A stretch of DNA of 38,054 nt from an uncultured Collinsella sp. (GCA_900546825.1 UREE01000013.1:1-38054); one strand, 5' to 3'. Positions 7,263 to 16,021 are shown, counted from the stretch's first letter. Numbers and translations are program-made. Notes: generated from the sequence alone by a model not told the origin.

Positions 7263-8546
7263 CTAAATGGTTTCCAAGAAGGCCTCGATCCTGGTTTGCA
7301 GTTGGCCTGCATCCTCACCGGCGTAGTCGGTCGTGATGTGCATAAACGGAATGCCGGCTTCCTCGGCGGCCTTCTCCACGGCAAACGACTCCATCTCGTA
7401 GAGCGTGCAGAACTGCAGCGCCACATCCACGATGCCGTCGGCGTGAAGGTCCTTGGCCATCTGGACAATGTCCTTCATACGCTGGTCGTTGGGCGTAAAG
7501 ACGGCGCAATTGATCTTAAAGTAGCGCTCGGCGATGGCATCGAGCATCTCGTCAACCGTCTCACCGGATTCGTCGACCAGGTCCCTGTAGTAGCGCGAGC
7601 CCGTGCAGGACTCCTCGCCTACCACAACGCCGCCGGCTTTCTCGATGAGGTTGAACAGCTTCCAGTTGGGCACGGCCATGGGCGTGCCGGTGTACAGAAT
7701 GCGCTTGGTCCCCTTGGGCGCCACGCCCTCGCCGGCCTCGACACGCTGCTCGCACTCAGCCGCCATATCGTTAATGGCTCCAGTCAGGCGTGGCGTGTCG
7801 TCCATAAAGGCGGCCTGAACGGTCAGCAGGCTGTCAAGACCGCTGATGGGCGCAGGGTCAGCAGCGCGCGTGGCAGCGAGGCGCTGCAGGGCGCGACGCT
7901 TCTCATTGACGGCGTGGATGGCGGCCTTCAGACGCTCAGGCGTAATCGTGACGCCGCACTCTTCCTCGATCTTGGCGGCGAGCTTCTTGACCTCGGCCTT
8001 CCAGGTCACGAGCGTCGACTCGTCGTGTACGTTGGGAATATCCATGACGTACATGTTCTTTTGCGTGGCAAAAAACTCGTAGGCTTTCTTCTTGCCATCG
8101 CAGGTGTTCTCGCCTACCACCAAGTCACTCGACTCAATGTAGGGGCAGACCTCGCCCAGCTTAAAGCCGGCAAAGCTCTTGATAAGCGGGCAGGTGTTGC
8201 GCGGCAGATGCTCCTCGACCTTATCGGTTGCCCAATCGGCACCCGAGCACAAGCCCACGGGAATACCGTCGCAGGCGAGCACAATCTCCTCGGGCACGTA
8301 CACGCAGAACGAACCGACGATCTTGGTGGCCTCGCCGGCCTCCTTCTTGTCGAGCATCTCCTTAATACGGCCGCTGTGGATGTTGGTGGCCACAAAGTTC
8401 AGGTAGGACGTGGACTTGGGGCGATTGTTCTGCGTCAAGAACATATCGCCGTACATCTGGCCCACGGCGCCCAGCAGCATGTCGTGGTCGGCAAGATTCA
8501 TGCCGAGGCTCTCCCACATCGGATGGAAATCGAATTCTTCAGCCAT
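7263..8546 (-). CDS. Second double-cubane-cluster-type reductase subunit
   Basis: A 427-residue paralogue of the downstream reductase, about 40 residues longer at its N terminus. Cysteine motifs are NTCPLIKSFAGF, GEVCPYIES, GENTCDGKKKAYEFF, EESCTGSRYY and ALQFCTLYEMES, so both iron-sulfur cluster ligands sets are conserved. ATG 8546 follows GAGAGGGGAACCGTC. It is the first long gene of the probable operon. The two paralogues might form a heterodimer (as HgdA/HgdB-type enzymes do) or act as separate homodimers like DCCP; the sequence does not decide. Both would be energised by the activase at 5030-5794. Confidence 0.85.
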   Translation of the reverse strand: MAEEFDFHPMWESLGMNLADHDMLLGAVGQMYGDMFLTQNNRPKSTSYLNFVATNIHSGRIKEMLDKKEAGEATKIVGSFCVYVPEEIVLACDGIPVGLCSGADWATDKVEEHLPRNTCPLIKSFAGFKLGEVCPYIESSDLVVGENTCDGKKKAYEFFATQKNMYVMDIPNVHDESTLVTWKAEVKKLAAKIEEECGVTITPERLKAAIHAVNEKRRALQRLAATRAADPAPISGLDSLLTVQAAFMDDTPRLTGAINDMAAECEQRVEAGEGVAPKGTKRILYTGTPMAVPNWKLFNLIEKAGGVVVGEESCTGSRYYRDLVDESGETVDEMLDAIAERYFKINCAVFTPNDQRMKDIVQMAKDLHADGIVDVALQFCTLYEMESFAVEKAAEEAGIPFMHITTDYAGEDAGQLQTRIEAFLETI

Positions 8547-8709
8547 GACGGTTCCCCTCTCGAACCAAAAACGGATAACAGCGGTATCGGTGCACGACGG
8601 GCGGCGATTGCCCTGCCGTGCTCAAACCCGGAATTTTGGGGAACCTGCTTTGCGGTTGACTATTTAGTTGTGCGTCGTCTCTCCCGGAGCCGTGAACATA
8701 CCTGCTCAT
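8539..8709 (-). CDS. Possible 56-residue leader ORF before the reductase operon
   Basis: An open frame starts at ATG 8709, overlapping the stop of the 22-codon leader by ATGA, and ends at TGA 8539-8541, overlapping the start of the reductase gene. The composition (MSRYVHGSGRDDAQLNSQPQ...) resembles nothing I know and no good ribosome site exists of its own. It is listed because the two overlaps would allow coupled translation. It may well be chance. Confidence 0.2.
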   Translation of the reverse strand: MSRYVHGSGRDDAQLNSQPQSRFPKIPGLSTAGQSPPVVHRYRCYPFLVREGNRHG

Positions 8710-8774
8710 ATGCGGCTCCGAGCGATATATAGGGCACGCGCGGCAACGCGGCGAATGTATGTCGTCTGCGGCAT
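8706..8774 (-). CDS. Candidate 22-residue leader peptide
   Basis: ATG 8774 has a near-perfect ribosome site (AAGGAGGGTGCGCAC) and opens a 22-codon frame, MPQTTYIRRVAARALYIARS + RI, rich in Arg, Ala and Tyr. It lies in the roughly 340-nt leader of the reductase operon and its TGA overlaps the next ATG. The strong ribosome site argues that it is translated. A regulatory or attenuator role is inference. Confidence 0.4.
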   Translation of the reverse strand: MPQTTYIRRVAARALYIARSRI

Positions 8775-8882
8775 GTGCGCACCCTCCTTAACAAGTTGAA
8801 GTCAACTATATCAACGGTCATCGACCATGCGAACACCGTTGACATTCGTACGACAGCGTCGTGTGCCGTCGTTTAATAAATA

Positions 8883-8910
8883 ATTATCTTGATTGATAAG
8901 AGTTTGTCAT
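8883..8910 (-). promoter_or_regulatory. Candidate promoter/operator of the reductase-selenium operon
   Basis: On the minus strand ATGACA (8905-8910), a 16-nt spacer and GATAAT (8883-8888) make a fair sigma70-type promoter. An inverted repeat TTATC-N6-GATAA (8885-8900) overlaps the -10 and could be an operator. Between here and the reductase start lies the leader described separately, including GTTGA-N2-TCAAC just upstream of the leader peptide's ribosome site. Nothing else is recognised in 8547-8975. Confidence 0.4.
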
Positions 8911-8975
8911 CCCTCATTCGGCAAACGGCGAGACAAAGACGCCGAGGCTTATATCCCCGACGGCATTACCCGGCG

Positions 8976-10046
8976 CTATCGACAAACCAAATGGATCCTG
9001 CTGGCATCAAAATGCATGCGCAGCGTCTCGCCTGCTTGCGGAAGCTCGTCGACAGGCATGCCCACCTTGTTGACCTTCCACTGCAGGCGCGTGGGTGCAT
9101 CGGCCCGCGGCGCATCCAACAGCACCAGCCGTTCAAAGCGTGAATCGCTCACACGGGCCACATGCAAATCGTAGCTATTGCGACCCCGCTCGGCACGGTT
9201 GTCAACATGGAAGTAGCTCGCACGAATACCCAGGTACGCCACGTTATCGGGAACCTCACGGCCCACGTTGAAGGTCATGCCCCAGTCCAGGGCTTCAACT
9301 TCCTGAGGCCCGATCTTGCGCGCGCGGCTTGTGTTCTTGCAGCCCGTCAGGCGCAGCGCCGCCAGTGTCTGCGGGCGGCGAACCACATCCTCGACAGAAC
9401 CGATCTCTTCAACGTGCCCGTCGTGCATCACGCAGATGCGCTCACACAGACGGCACGCTTCGTCGATATCGTGGCTCACGTAGAGCACGGTGCGGTTGCA
9501 CACGTCGAACAGGTCGAGCATGTTCTGCTCGAGCGCGCTCTTAAGATAGGAATCGAGCGCGCTCATGGGCTCGTCAAACATGAAGATGCCCGGATGCGCC
9601 GCCACCATACGCGCGAGCGCCACGCGCTGCTGCTGGCCGCCCGAGAGGCGCGCGGGATAGCGTTCGGCGAAATCGGCCAGACCAAAGATGCACAGGTAAC
9701 GCTCGGCAAGTTTTTTACGCGCCGCGGCGTCGCCCGCATCCTTTACGCCGGCGCACACGTTATCGGCCACCGTCATGTTGGGAAAGAGCTGATAGTTTTG
9801 GAACAACAGGGCGCATTTGCGCTCCTGAGGCGACAGATTGATGCCCGCCGCCGAATCAAAAAAGGTCACGCCATTGACGACGATCTTGCCCTCGTCGGGC
9901 GTCTCCACGCCGGCAATGCAACGCAAGGTGCAGCTCTTGCCACAACCCGAGGCGCCCAGCAGCGCCACGCGCTCCTCGCCGGCCTCAAGCTGCATGTCGA
10001 GAGTGAACCCCGGATAGCGCTTTTTGATATCCAGAACAAGCGACAT
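8976..10046 (-). CDS. modC: Molybdate ABC transporter ATP-binding protein
   Basis: This 356-residue ATPase powers oxyanion import. Walker A is GASGCGKS (about 30-37), the Q loop is LLFQNYQLF, the signature LSGGQQQR and Walker B IFMFDEP, followed by the switch His in YVSHDIDEA. The C-terminal 130 residues form a TOBE-like regulatory part. ATG 10046 lies 3 nt after the modB stop. It is the last gene of modABC, and the specificity is read from ModA. Tungstate as substrate is not excluded. Confidence 0.88.
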   Translation of the reverse strand: MSLVLDIKKRYPGFTLDMQLEAGEERVALLGASGCGKSCTLRCIAGVETPDEGKIVVNGVTFFDSAAGINLSPQERKCALLFQNYQLFPNMTVADNVCAGVKDAGDAAARKKLAERYLCIFGLADFAERYPARLSGGQQQRVALARMVAAHPGIFMFDEPMSALDSYLKSALEQNMLDLFDVCNRTVLYVSHDIDEACRLCERICVMHDGHVEEIGSVEDVVRRPQTLAALRLTGCKNTSRARKIGPQEVEALDWGMTFNVGREVPDNVAYLGIRASYFHVDNRAERGRNSYDLHVARVSDSRFERLVLLDAPRADAPTRLQWKVNKVGMPVDELPQAGETLRMHFDASRIHLVCR

Positions 10047-10049
10047 GGC

Positions 10050-11492
10050 TTATCGACCTCCCTTTGCGACCGTGTCATCGCGCATAAGCTCGGCCAGCGC
10101 CTCGCGATCGATACGCAGTGCATCGCCGCCGACTGGGTCGAGCGAATCGGTCTGGCCGCCCAGCTGCTTGGCCTGCTTGCGCTCCGCGCGGGACAGGTCG
10201 CGCTCACGGTACTTTTGCGAATGCGCCGTGTACATATTGATGAACAGAATGACCAGGAAGCTGAACACGATTACGACGATGACCCAAAAGAGCGCCACCG
10301 ACGTGTTGCCGCCCATCCACTCAAAGTAGATGGCGATGGGAATGGTCTGCGTAATGCCGGCATAGTTGCCCGCAAAGAACAGCGTGCAGCCAAACTCTCC
10401 CATGGCGCGAGCGAAGGCGAGCACCGTGCCGGCGGCAATCGAGGGCCAGCCAAGCGGCATCATAAGCTTGGTAAAGATGCGACGCTCGGACCATCCAAGA
10501 GTTCGCGCGGCATCGAGCATCTGCGTGTCAAGGCTCTCGAAGGCTCCGAGCGCCGTGCGGTAGACCAGCGGAAACGACACCACCACGGCAGATATCACCG
10601 CCGCGGGCCAGGTAAAGACGATCGAGATGCCGTGCGCGATGAGCCACTGGCCCACCCCGGTCGAGCGGCCAAACAGCATGAGAAGCAGAAAGCCGCAGAC
10701 CGTGGGCGGCAGCACCATAGGAATCGTAAAGACCGAATCGAGCAGGCCCTTGATGCGACTCGAGGTACCCATAGTCTTCCACGCGGCGAACAGGCCCAGC
10801 GCAAAGGAGATCAGCAGGGCAAGGCCGCTCGTTTTAATGGACACCCAAAACGGGCGATAGTCGATGTCGCCCAAAAAGGAGGCCAGAGAGGTCAAGGGCC
10901 CCCGTTCATCCCGCAACACGACAGACGATGCTTCAACCATTTGAGCGCTATCAAGCCAACGCGCGCCGCCCTTGGCATCACTCGAGGCTGATGCAATCAC
11001 CACATAGCGGTCCCCATCCGTACCGCGCTCGTCAAAGCCATAGGTATACCCGCCGGTATCAAACGTTGTTTCCGCCGTGACATACCAAGGAAGATCCACG
11101 TCCCCTAGCTGCGCACCTCCCATGCAGTTTGCGCTGTCGAGTTCGCAGACGAGGGACTTGAGACCCGATACGCACTCGTTGTCCTGCGGATCCAATCCAA
11201 ACTTCTCGACCGCCTTGGGCGATATCCACGCCACAACGCGATCGGCAGCAGGCGCCACTACAAGGTCCACGTCCTCGTCAACGGGAAACCGGTAGCCCTC
11301 AGGCTGGCCCTCCATGGCACGAGCGGTCCCCTTGGCCAGCCGCTCAAAACCCTCGATCCCATAGGAAAGCCCATGAGCGGTCGCAGCAACCTGGGCCCCG
11401 TCCCCAGCGTCCCCAGCAAACGCAAATCCCGGCACCCAGCAAAGCGCGAAGGTCAAAGCACAGGCGGCAAGCATGCGGAATCTATTAAGCAC
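10050..11492 (-). CDS. modB: Molybdate ABC permease with exported N-terminal extension
   Basis: The C-terminal part (about residues 215-450) is a typical ModB permease with five to six membrane helices and the coupling segment around EFGCTLFFAGN. Ahead of it, where ModB normally begins, there are about 200 extra residues: a signal-like helix (MLAACALTFALCWVPGFAFA) and a soluble acidic region with three cysteines. The start is taken as GTG 11492, which has TTGGAG at good spacing. The extension is in one uninterrupted frame, so it is a fusion and not an artefact of start choice. Its job is unknown; an extracytoplasmic sensing or docking domain is possible. The C-terminal tail is also long and charged. 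Confidence 0.85.
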   Translation of the reverse strand: MLNRFRMLAACALTFALCWVPGFAFAGDAGDGAQVAATAHGLSYGIEGFERLAKGTARAMEGQPEGYRFPVDEDVDLVVAPAADRVVAWISPKAVEKFGLDPQDNECVSGLKSLVCELDSANCMGGAQLGDVDLPWYVTAETTFDTGGYTYGFDERGTDGDRYVVIASASSDAKGGARWLDSAQMVEASSVVLRDERGPLTSLASFLGDIDYRPFWVSIKTSGLALLISFALGLFAAWKTMGTSSRIKGLLDSVFTIPMVLPPTVCGFLLLMLFGRSTGVGQWLIAHGISIVFTWPAAVISAVVVSFPLVYRTALGAFESLDTQMLDAARTLGWSERRIFTKLMMPLGWPSIAAGTVLAFARAMGEFGCTLFFAGNYAGITQTIPIAIYFEWMGGNTSVALFWVIVVIVFSFLVILFINMYTAHSQKYRERDLSRAERKQAKQLGGQTDSLDPVGGDALRIDREALAELMRDDTVAKGGR

Positions 11493-11560
11493 GAAAAGCT
11501 CCAAGCGAATACAAGGACGGAGTGAAACACAAAACGATGGAATTATCGCGCCAAGCCGCA

Positions 11561-12433
11561 CTACGCGGAAAGCTCAAAGCCGTATTTGGCCCAAATCTTC
11601 TGGGCCTTCTTGTTGGACAGGCAAAAGTCGATAAACGCCTTGGCCTCGTCGGCATATTCGGAGCCATCGGCGACAGCGCCCGGATACACGATGGGCTTGT
11701 GCGAATCCTCGGGGCACACGAAGGCCTCCTCGATGCCGTCGTAGCGGAAGATATCGGAGCTGTAGACAAAACCTGCCACGCAGTCGCCTGTGGACACATA
11801 GGCGGCGGCGGTGCCCACCTTATCGGCCAGTGCAACCTTATCGGCGATTTCGGGAGCATACTCGCCGTCGTCGCCCTCAGCGCCGGTGTAGAGGCCCACG
11901 GAGGCCAGGGCCTGGTTGGCGTACTTTCCGGCGGGAACGGTCTTGGCGTCGCCGATGGCGATCTTGCCGTCCAGGTTCGCAACGTCCGCGATGGCCTCGA
12001 CCTTGGTGTCGGAACCCTCGGCGCGAATGATCACGAGGTCGTTGACGAACATATCCTCACGCGTGTCGGCGTCGACAAGCTCGGCGGCCTCGGCGTCGTC
12101 CATGGTGCCCTTGGAGGCCGTGATGAGCACGTCGACTGTGGCGCCGGCGCGCATCTGCTCGACAAGGTCGCCAGACGCCTTAAACTGCGTGTCGGCAAAG
12201 GTAGTACCGGTCTGGGCGGTGTAGAGCTCCTGGACCTCGGGCAGGGCCTTCTCGAGCGAGTTGGCAGCGAAGACCTGAAGCTCGACAGCCTTCTTGGACG
12301 AAATCTTGGCAGAACCGGCATCGGAGCCAGCCGGCTCAGGCCCCTTGTTGCCGGAGCAGCCGGCAAGACCAAGGCCGGCAGCGGCGACAGCAGAAAGCGA
12401 GACGAATCCGCGGCGAGAAACCATATCGAACAT
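11561..12433 (-). CDS. modA: Molybdate-binding lipoprotein
   Basis: The 290-residue periplasmic-type binding protein has a twin-arginine motif (SRRGFVSL) directly followed by a lipobox LGLAGC with Cys26, so export as a folded lipoprotein is likely. The mature part shows the ModA pattern: FAANSLEKALPEVQELY, then KASGDLVEQMRAGATVDVLI. ATG 12433 follows AAAGGGTTGAAC. A TATAAT hexamer on the minus strand (12493-12498) marks the probable promoter. modB and modC follow in the same direction. Molybdate specificity is supported by the adjacent mog and moeA genes. Confidence 0.9.
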   Translation of the reverse strand: MFDMVSRRGFVSLSAVAAAGLGLAGCSGNKGPEPAGSDAGSAKISSKKAVELQVFAANSLEKALPEVQELYTAQTGTTFADTQFKASGDLVEQMRAGATVDVLITASKGTMDDAEAAELVDADTREDMFVNDLVIIRAEGSDTKVEAIADVANLDGKIAIGDAKTVPAGKYANQALASVGLYTGAEGDDGEYAPEIADKVALADKVGTAAAYVSTGDCVAGFVYSSDIFRYDGIEEAFVCPEDSHKPIVYPGAVADGSEYADEAKAFIDFCLSNKKAQKIWAKYGFELSA

Positions 12434-12492
12434 GTTCAACCCTTTCGAAGGCTACGCCCGGGCGCCCGCCGCGAGCTTTATTCTGTAATTAG

Positions 12493-12498
12493 ATTATA
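12493..12498 (-). promoter_or_regulatory. Candidate modABC -10 element
   Basis: TATAAT occurs on the minus strand 60 nt before the modA start in an AT-rich stretch (12480-12550). No good -35 is present at 17 nt, which suits a regulated promoter. No confident ModE site was seen. Confidence 0.35.
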
Positions 12499-12587
12499 CT
12501 TCTGCGCGAATAATGTTTGTGATATTAATTTCTCGTCTAATAAGCTTCTTTCACCGATAACCCCGAGATGGCCGCACTGTCGCTGCA

Positions 12588-12623
12588 TAAAAAAGGCGGA
12601 GCAGCCCGTAAGGTCGCTCCGCC
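12588..12623 (-). terminator. Terminator after mog
   Basis: The inverted repeat GGCGGAGC (12595-12602) / GCTCCGCC (12616-12623) is followed on the minus strand by a run of seven T. It separates the moeA-mog unit from modA. Confidence 0.85.
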
Positions 12624-12636
12624 GCAGGTAGCGCGC

Positions 12637-13116
12637 TTATTTGGTGTGCCCGCCGCCCGCCGTCATTTGGGCCGCATGCTCCAGCTGGTCGCTCACGGCC
12701 TCCCAGCTTTCGCGAGCCGCTTTCGTAGATCCCGGAAAGTTGATGACAAGCGTATACCCACGCTGCATGCACACGGCGCGCGAGAGCATAGCACGGCGCG
12801 TCTTGGTCATGGAGTATGCACGGATTGCCTCGGCAATACCCGGCACATCGCGGTCGCAGACGGAACGCGTCGCCTCGGGCGTTACATCGCGCATCGAAAG
12901 ACCCGTGCCGCCGCAGGTGATCACGACATTGGCGTGGCACTCATCGGCGGCTTCCACAATGGCATCACCGATCTCGCTGACGTCGTCGCGCACGACCACA
13001 TGTGAGGCGACCGTCCAGCCCTGCGCTTCGATAAGTTCCTCGAGTGCGGCTCCAGCCTCGTCCTGGGCAAGATCGCGCGTATCCGAGCACGTCACGATCG
13101 AAATCTTCAACTCCAC
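12637..13116 (-). CDS. mog: Molybdopterin adenylyltransferase Mog/MoaB family
   Basis: This 159-residue protein of the MogA/MoaB fold activates molybdopterin by adenylation before Mo insertion. The nucleotide/pterin motif VITCGGTGLSMRDVTPEA is intact. The start is GTG 13116 behind AGGAGGAAGACT; longer readings into moeA are rejected. It lies 10 nt after the moeA stop, so the two enzymes that act in sequence are co-transcribed. MoaB and MogA subfamilies are hard to tell apart by eye. Confidence 0.88.
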   Translation of the reverse strand: MELKISIVTCSDTRDLAQDEAGAALEELIEAQGWTVASHVVVRDDVSEIGDAIVEAADECHANVVITCGGTGLSMRDVTPEATRSVCDRDVPGIAEAIRAYSMTKTRRAMLSRAVCMQRGYTLVINFPGSTKAARESWEAVSDQLEHAAQMTAGGGHTK

Positions 13117-13126
13117 AGTCTTCCTC

Positions 13127-14389
13127 CTACAACACCGTTCCCTCGGGCAGGTCGACGCGAACAACGTCCACGACATCGCCCGCCGCAAGGTCGCACGGAC
13201 CCTCGTTAATACGCAGCAGACAGTTGGCCCGCTGCATCGTGCCGAGCAGCGCCGAATTCTGCGTCTTAGCCTCGGTCACCAACAACTCACCGGTCTCGGG
13301 GTCGCGCAAAACCGTGGCGCGATCGAAGAAGCGGCGATGCTGTCGCTTTTTCACGCCATGCGTGAGCGTCGCCTGTTGCACGGGACGCGCACCCTCGGCA
13401 AAGCCGCGCATCTTGCGAATCGCCGGGCGGGCAAGCATCTCAAAGCCTACATACGCCGCGGCCGGATTGCCTGAAAGCCCCAGGTAGGGCTTACCCCCGA
13501 GCAAGCCAAACGTGATGGCCTTGCCCGGACGCATCGAGATGCGGTCAAACAGCACCTCGCCCTCGCGCCGGACGAGCGCCGTCACGTAGTCGTAGTCGCC
13601 CGCCGAGGCGCCACCGCTCGTAATGACAAAATCACACTCCTGCACGGCACGATGCACCAGCTCGGCAATCGCCTGCTCATCATCGGGCGCAATGCCAAAG
13701 AACACCGGGTCGGCGCCGGCATCGAGTGCCTCGGCCATCAGCGCCGAGGAGTTGGAATCGCGAATCTGACCGCGCGCCGGCACCTTACTCGGTGCGACCA
13801 GTTCCGTACCCAGTGAGATGATGCCCACACGTGGGGCAGCGTGCACCTTCACGCTCGCGTATCCGGCGCTTGCCAGCAGACCCGCGCCCGCCGGAGCCAC
13901 AACCTCGCCGGCGCGCATCACGACGTCGCCAGCATGTGCTTCCTCAGCAGCCGAGCGAACGTTCTCTCCCACCTTGGTCGGCGCCGAGAAGCGAACGTGC
14001 GAGCCCTCGTTGCCATCGCCGTCGAGCACATCGACGATCTCGTATTTCACCACGGCGTCGGCACCTTCGGGCACCGGCGCGCCTGTCATAATGCGGACCG
14101 CCTCGCCCGCGCCGATAGCGCCCTCAAACACATGGCCCGCGGCCTCGTGTCCGATAACGTCGAGCGTCACCGGCGCCTCGCCAGATGCCTGCGCCAAGTC
14201 CGCCGAGCGCACGGCATATCCGTCCATAGCGCTGTTGGCAAACGGCGAGATGTCGATATCGGCCACCGCGTCTTCGGCCAAGGGAAAACCAGCCGCCTGC
14301 CATACCGGGATCTCGATGAGATCTGTCGGAGCAACGTGCGACAGAACAATCGACTGCGCATCCTTCAGCGGAATGAGTTTCTCTGCCAT
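13127..14389 (-). CDS. moeA: Molybdopterin molybdenumtransferase MoeA
   Basis: MoeA inserts molybdate into adenylated molybdopterin. The 420-residue protein shows the domain signatures in order: DISPFANSAMDGYAV near residue 50, the MPT-binding domain segment VITSGGASAGDYDYV, and LSGNPAAAYVGFE, then a C-terminal beta-barrel domain. ATG 14389 has AAGAGGTGCAC upstream. It heads a two-gene unit with mog and lies beside modABC, giving uptake and insertion of Mo in one block. Confidence 0.93.
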   Translation of the reverse strand: MAEKLIPLKDAQSIVLSHVAPTDLIEIPVWQAAGFPLAEDAVADIDISPFANSAMDGYAVRSADLAQASGEAPVTLDVIGHEAAGHVFEGAIGAGEAVRIMTGAPVPEGADAVVKYEIVDVLDGDGNEGSHVRFSAPTKVGENVRSAAEEAHAGDVVMRAGEVVAPAGAGLLASAGYASVKVHAAPRVGIISLGTELVAPSKVPARGQIRDSNSSALMAEALDAGADPVFFGIAPDDEQAIAELVHRAVQECDFVITSGGASAGDYDYVTALVRREGEVLFDRISMRPGKAITFGLLGGKPYLGLSGNPAAAYVGFEMLARPAIRKMRGFAEGARPVQQATLTHGVKKRQHRRFFDRATVLRDPETGELLVTEAKTQNSALLGTMQRANCLLRINEGPCDLAAGDVVDVVRVDLPEGTVL

Positions 14390-14599
14390 GTGCACCTCTT
14401 AATGCTACGGCGCACAACAGTGGCGCCGGTTCTTTATGCTTGTCTCAGTATAATCCCCCGACGCGCGACCGCGACTTGGCCTGTACCCGCAAATACACCT
14501 GTCGGTTGCAGGCCGCGAAACGGAATGGAAACCAACCCACCGGCTCGTCGCGTTTACCGCGTTCTATAATGCTCGTGTTGCAACCAAAAAGAGGAACGT

Positions 14600-16021
14600 A
14601 TGGCTTTTACCGACAAACCCGAAAGCGCAAACGAGGCGCAGGATCATTCCCAGCCGCTCGACGATGGCGGTTTTTTCTCCCTGAACGACGTCATCATGGC
14701 CGGCAGGCATCAGCTCACCCGTTCCGAGCAGCTCTTGGCCGCCGACACGCGCCGCAACGCCCGCAACCTGTTTGCAAGCGCCAAGTTGCTCGTACTCGTC
14801 GTCATCGTCTCGCTCGCCATGGGCGTAGCCGCTTGGGCGTTTTTGGCCTCGCTGAATATCGCGACCGACTATCGCGAGCACCATGCATGGATTTACGCAC
14901 TACTTCCCGTTGTGGGCGTTGCCACCGCATGGGTGTACAAAAACCACGGCCTCGCCGCCAAGCGCGGTAACAACCTGGTCATTGACTCCGCCTTGGGCAC
15001 ACGCCTCATCCATATGCGCATGGCCGTCCTCACCTTCATCTGCTCCACGCTCACGCACCTAACGGGCGGATCGGCCGGTCGCGAGGGAGCCGCAGTGCAG
15101 ATTGGCGGCACCATCGCCAGCAACATCTCGAGCCTCGCCCACCTCAAAAAGCATGATCACCACGACCTCATGCTCGCCGGCATCTCATCCGCTTTTGGCG
15201 CCGTATTCGGCTCGCCCCTCGCCGGAGCTTTCTTTGGCATGGAGATGTGCTTTATCGGCAAAATCGACTACACCGCAGGCATCTACTGCCTCGTCGCCTC
15301 GTTTACCGGCTACTTTACGTCACTCGCCCTGGGTACCGAGTACGAAGCGAATGTCATCGCCAGCGTTCCCAACATGACACCACGGACGGTTGTCATCGTT
15401 GTTATCAGCGCCATTATCTTCGGTCTGACGGCACGCCTCTTTGCCTGGTCGGTTCGAACCGTCAAGAGCCTGTACGGTCGCTTTATCACCAATTACCTCG
15501 TTCGCGCACTCATAGGCGCACTCGTGGTTTTGGCCGCCTATGCCCTCCTCGACGCCTGGAACTACGCCGGCCTTTCCACGTGGCTTTCCGGCGCCGGATT
15601 TGCCGGCAACACCACCCTGGCGGACGCAGCCATCAAGTTGGTCGTCACAGCGCTTACCCTGGGCGCGGGCTTCCAAGGCGGCGAGGTCACGCCCCTGTTT
15701 GGCATCGGTGCGGCACTCGGTGGCTGGATCGGTTGCCTTACCGGGCTCGACCCCAGTTTTCTGGCGGCTCTCGGCATGCTCGGCGTGTTCTGCGCCGGCC
15801 TCAACGTGCCCATCACCACCTGTATGATGGGCACCGACCTGTTCCACGGCACGGCCGCCGGGTTCTTTGTCATCGTGGCCTTTATCAGCTACCTAACCGG
15901 CGGACACCGCGGCGTGTACCCCGCCCAGCGCATCATCTCACCCAAGCGCCGTTCGCTTATTGTGGATGAGGGCGGTACGGTAGCGGATGCTATCGAGCGC
16001 CACAACGACCTGATAGAGTAG
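14600..16021 (+). CDS. CLC-type anion transporter, CLC-F (fluoride) subclass likely
   Basis: This 473-residue CLC protein has the gating-glutamate motif as GREGAAVQIGG (Glu162) and the later motif as GGEVTPLFGIGAALG in place of the GGIFAPML type of chloride transporters. NNLVIDS and NVPITTCMMG are also in the style of CLC-F fluoride/proton antiporters. About 10-12 membrane segments follow a soluble N-terminal tail of 60 residues. ATG 14600 follows AGAGGAACGT. TATAAT hexamers occur at 14449-14454 and 14565-14570. I looked for a fluoride riboswitch upstream and did not see one. Fluoride export is inference from motifs. Confidence 0.8.
   Translation: MAFTDKPESANEAQDHSQPLDDGGFFSLNDVIMAGRHQLTRSEQLLAADTRRNARNLFASAKLLVLVVIVSLAMGVAAWAFLASLNIATDYREHHAWIYALLPVVGVATAWVYKNHGLAAKRGNNLVIDSALGTRLIHMRMAVLTFICSTLTHLTGGSAGREGAAVQIGGTIASNISSLAHLKKHDHHDLMLAGISSAFGAVFGSPLAGAFFGMEMCFIGKIDYTAGIYCLVASFTGYFTSLALGTEYEANVIASVPNMTPRTVVIVVISAIIFGLTARLFAWSVRTVKSLYGRFITNYLVRALIGALVVLAAYALLDAWNYAGLSTWLSGAGFAGNTTLADAAIKLVVTALTLGAGFQGGEVTPLFGIGAALGGWIGCLTGLDPSFLAALGMLGVFCAGLNVPITTCMMGTDLFHGTAAGFFVIVAFISYLTGGHRGVYPAQRIISPKRRSLIVDEGGTVADAIERHNDLIE

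Noticed and set aside
6723..8732. 669-codon plus-strand open frame
   Set aside because: It is antisense to the two reductase genes, which have clear family motifs; long antisense frames are expected at this GC.
8660..8845. 61-residue minus-strand open frame in the reductase leader
   Set aside because: It lacks a ribosome site and is in another frame than the small ORF that has one.
9162..10991. 609-codon plus-strand open frame
   Set aside because: It is antisense to modC and modB, low in recognisable motifs and rich in Arg/His, typical of a shadow frame.
14401..14599. Fluoride riboswitch upstream of the CLC gene
   Set aside because: The conserved pseudoknot sequence blocks could not be found.
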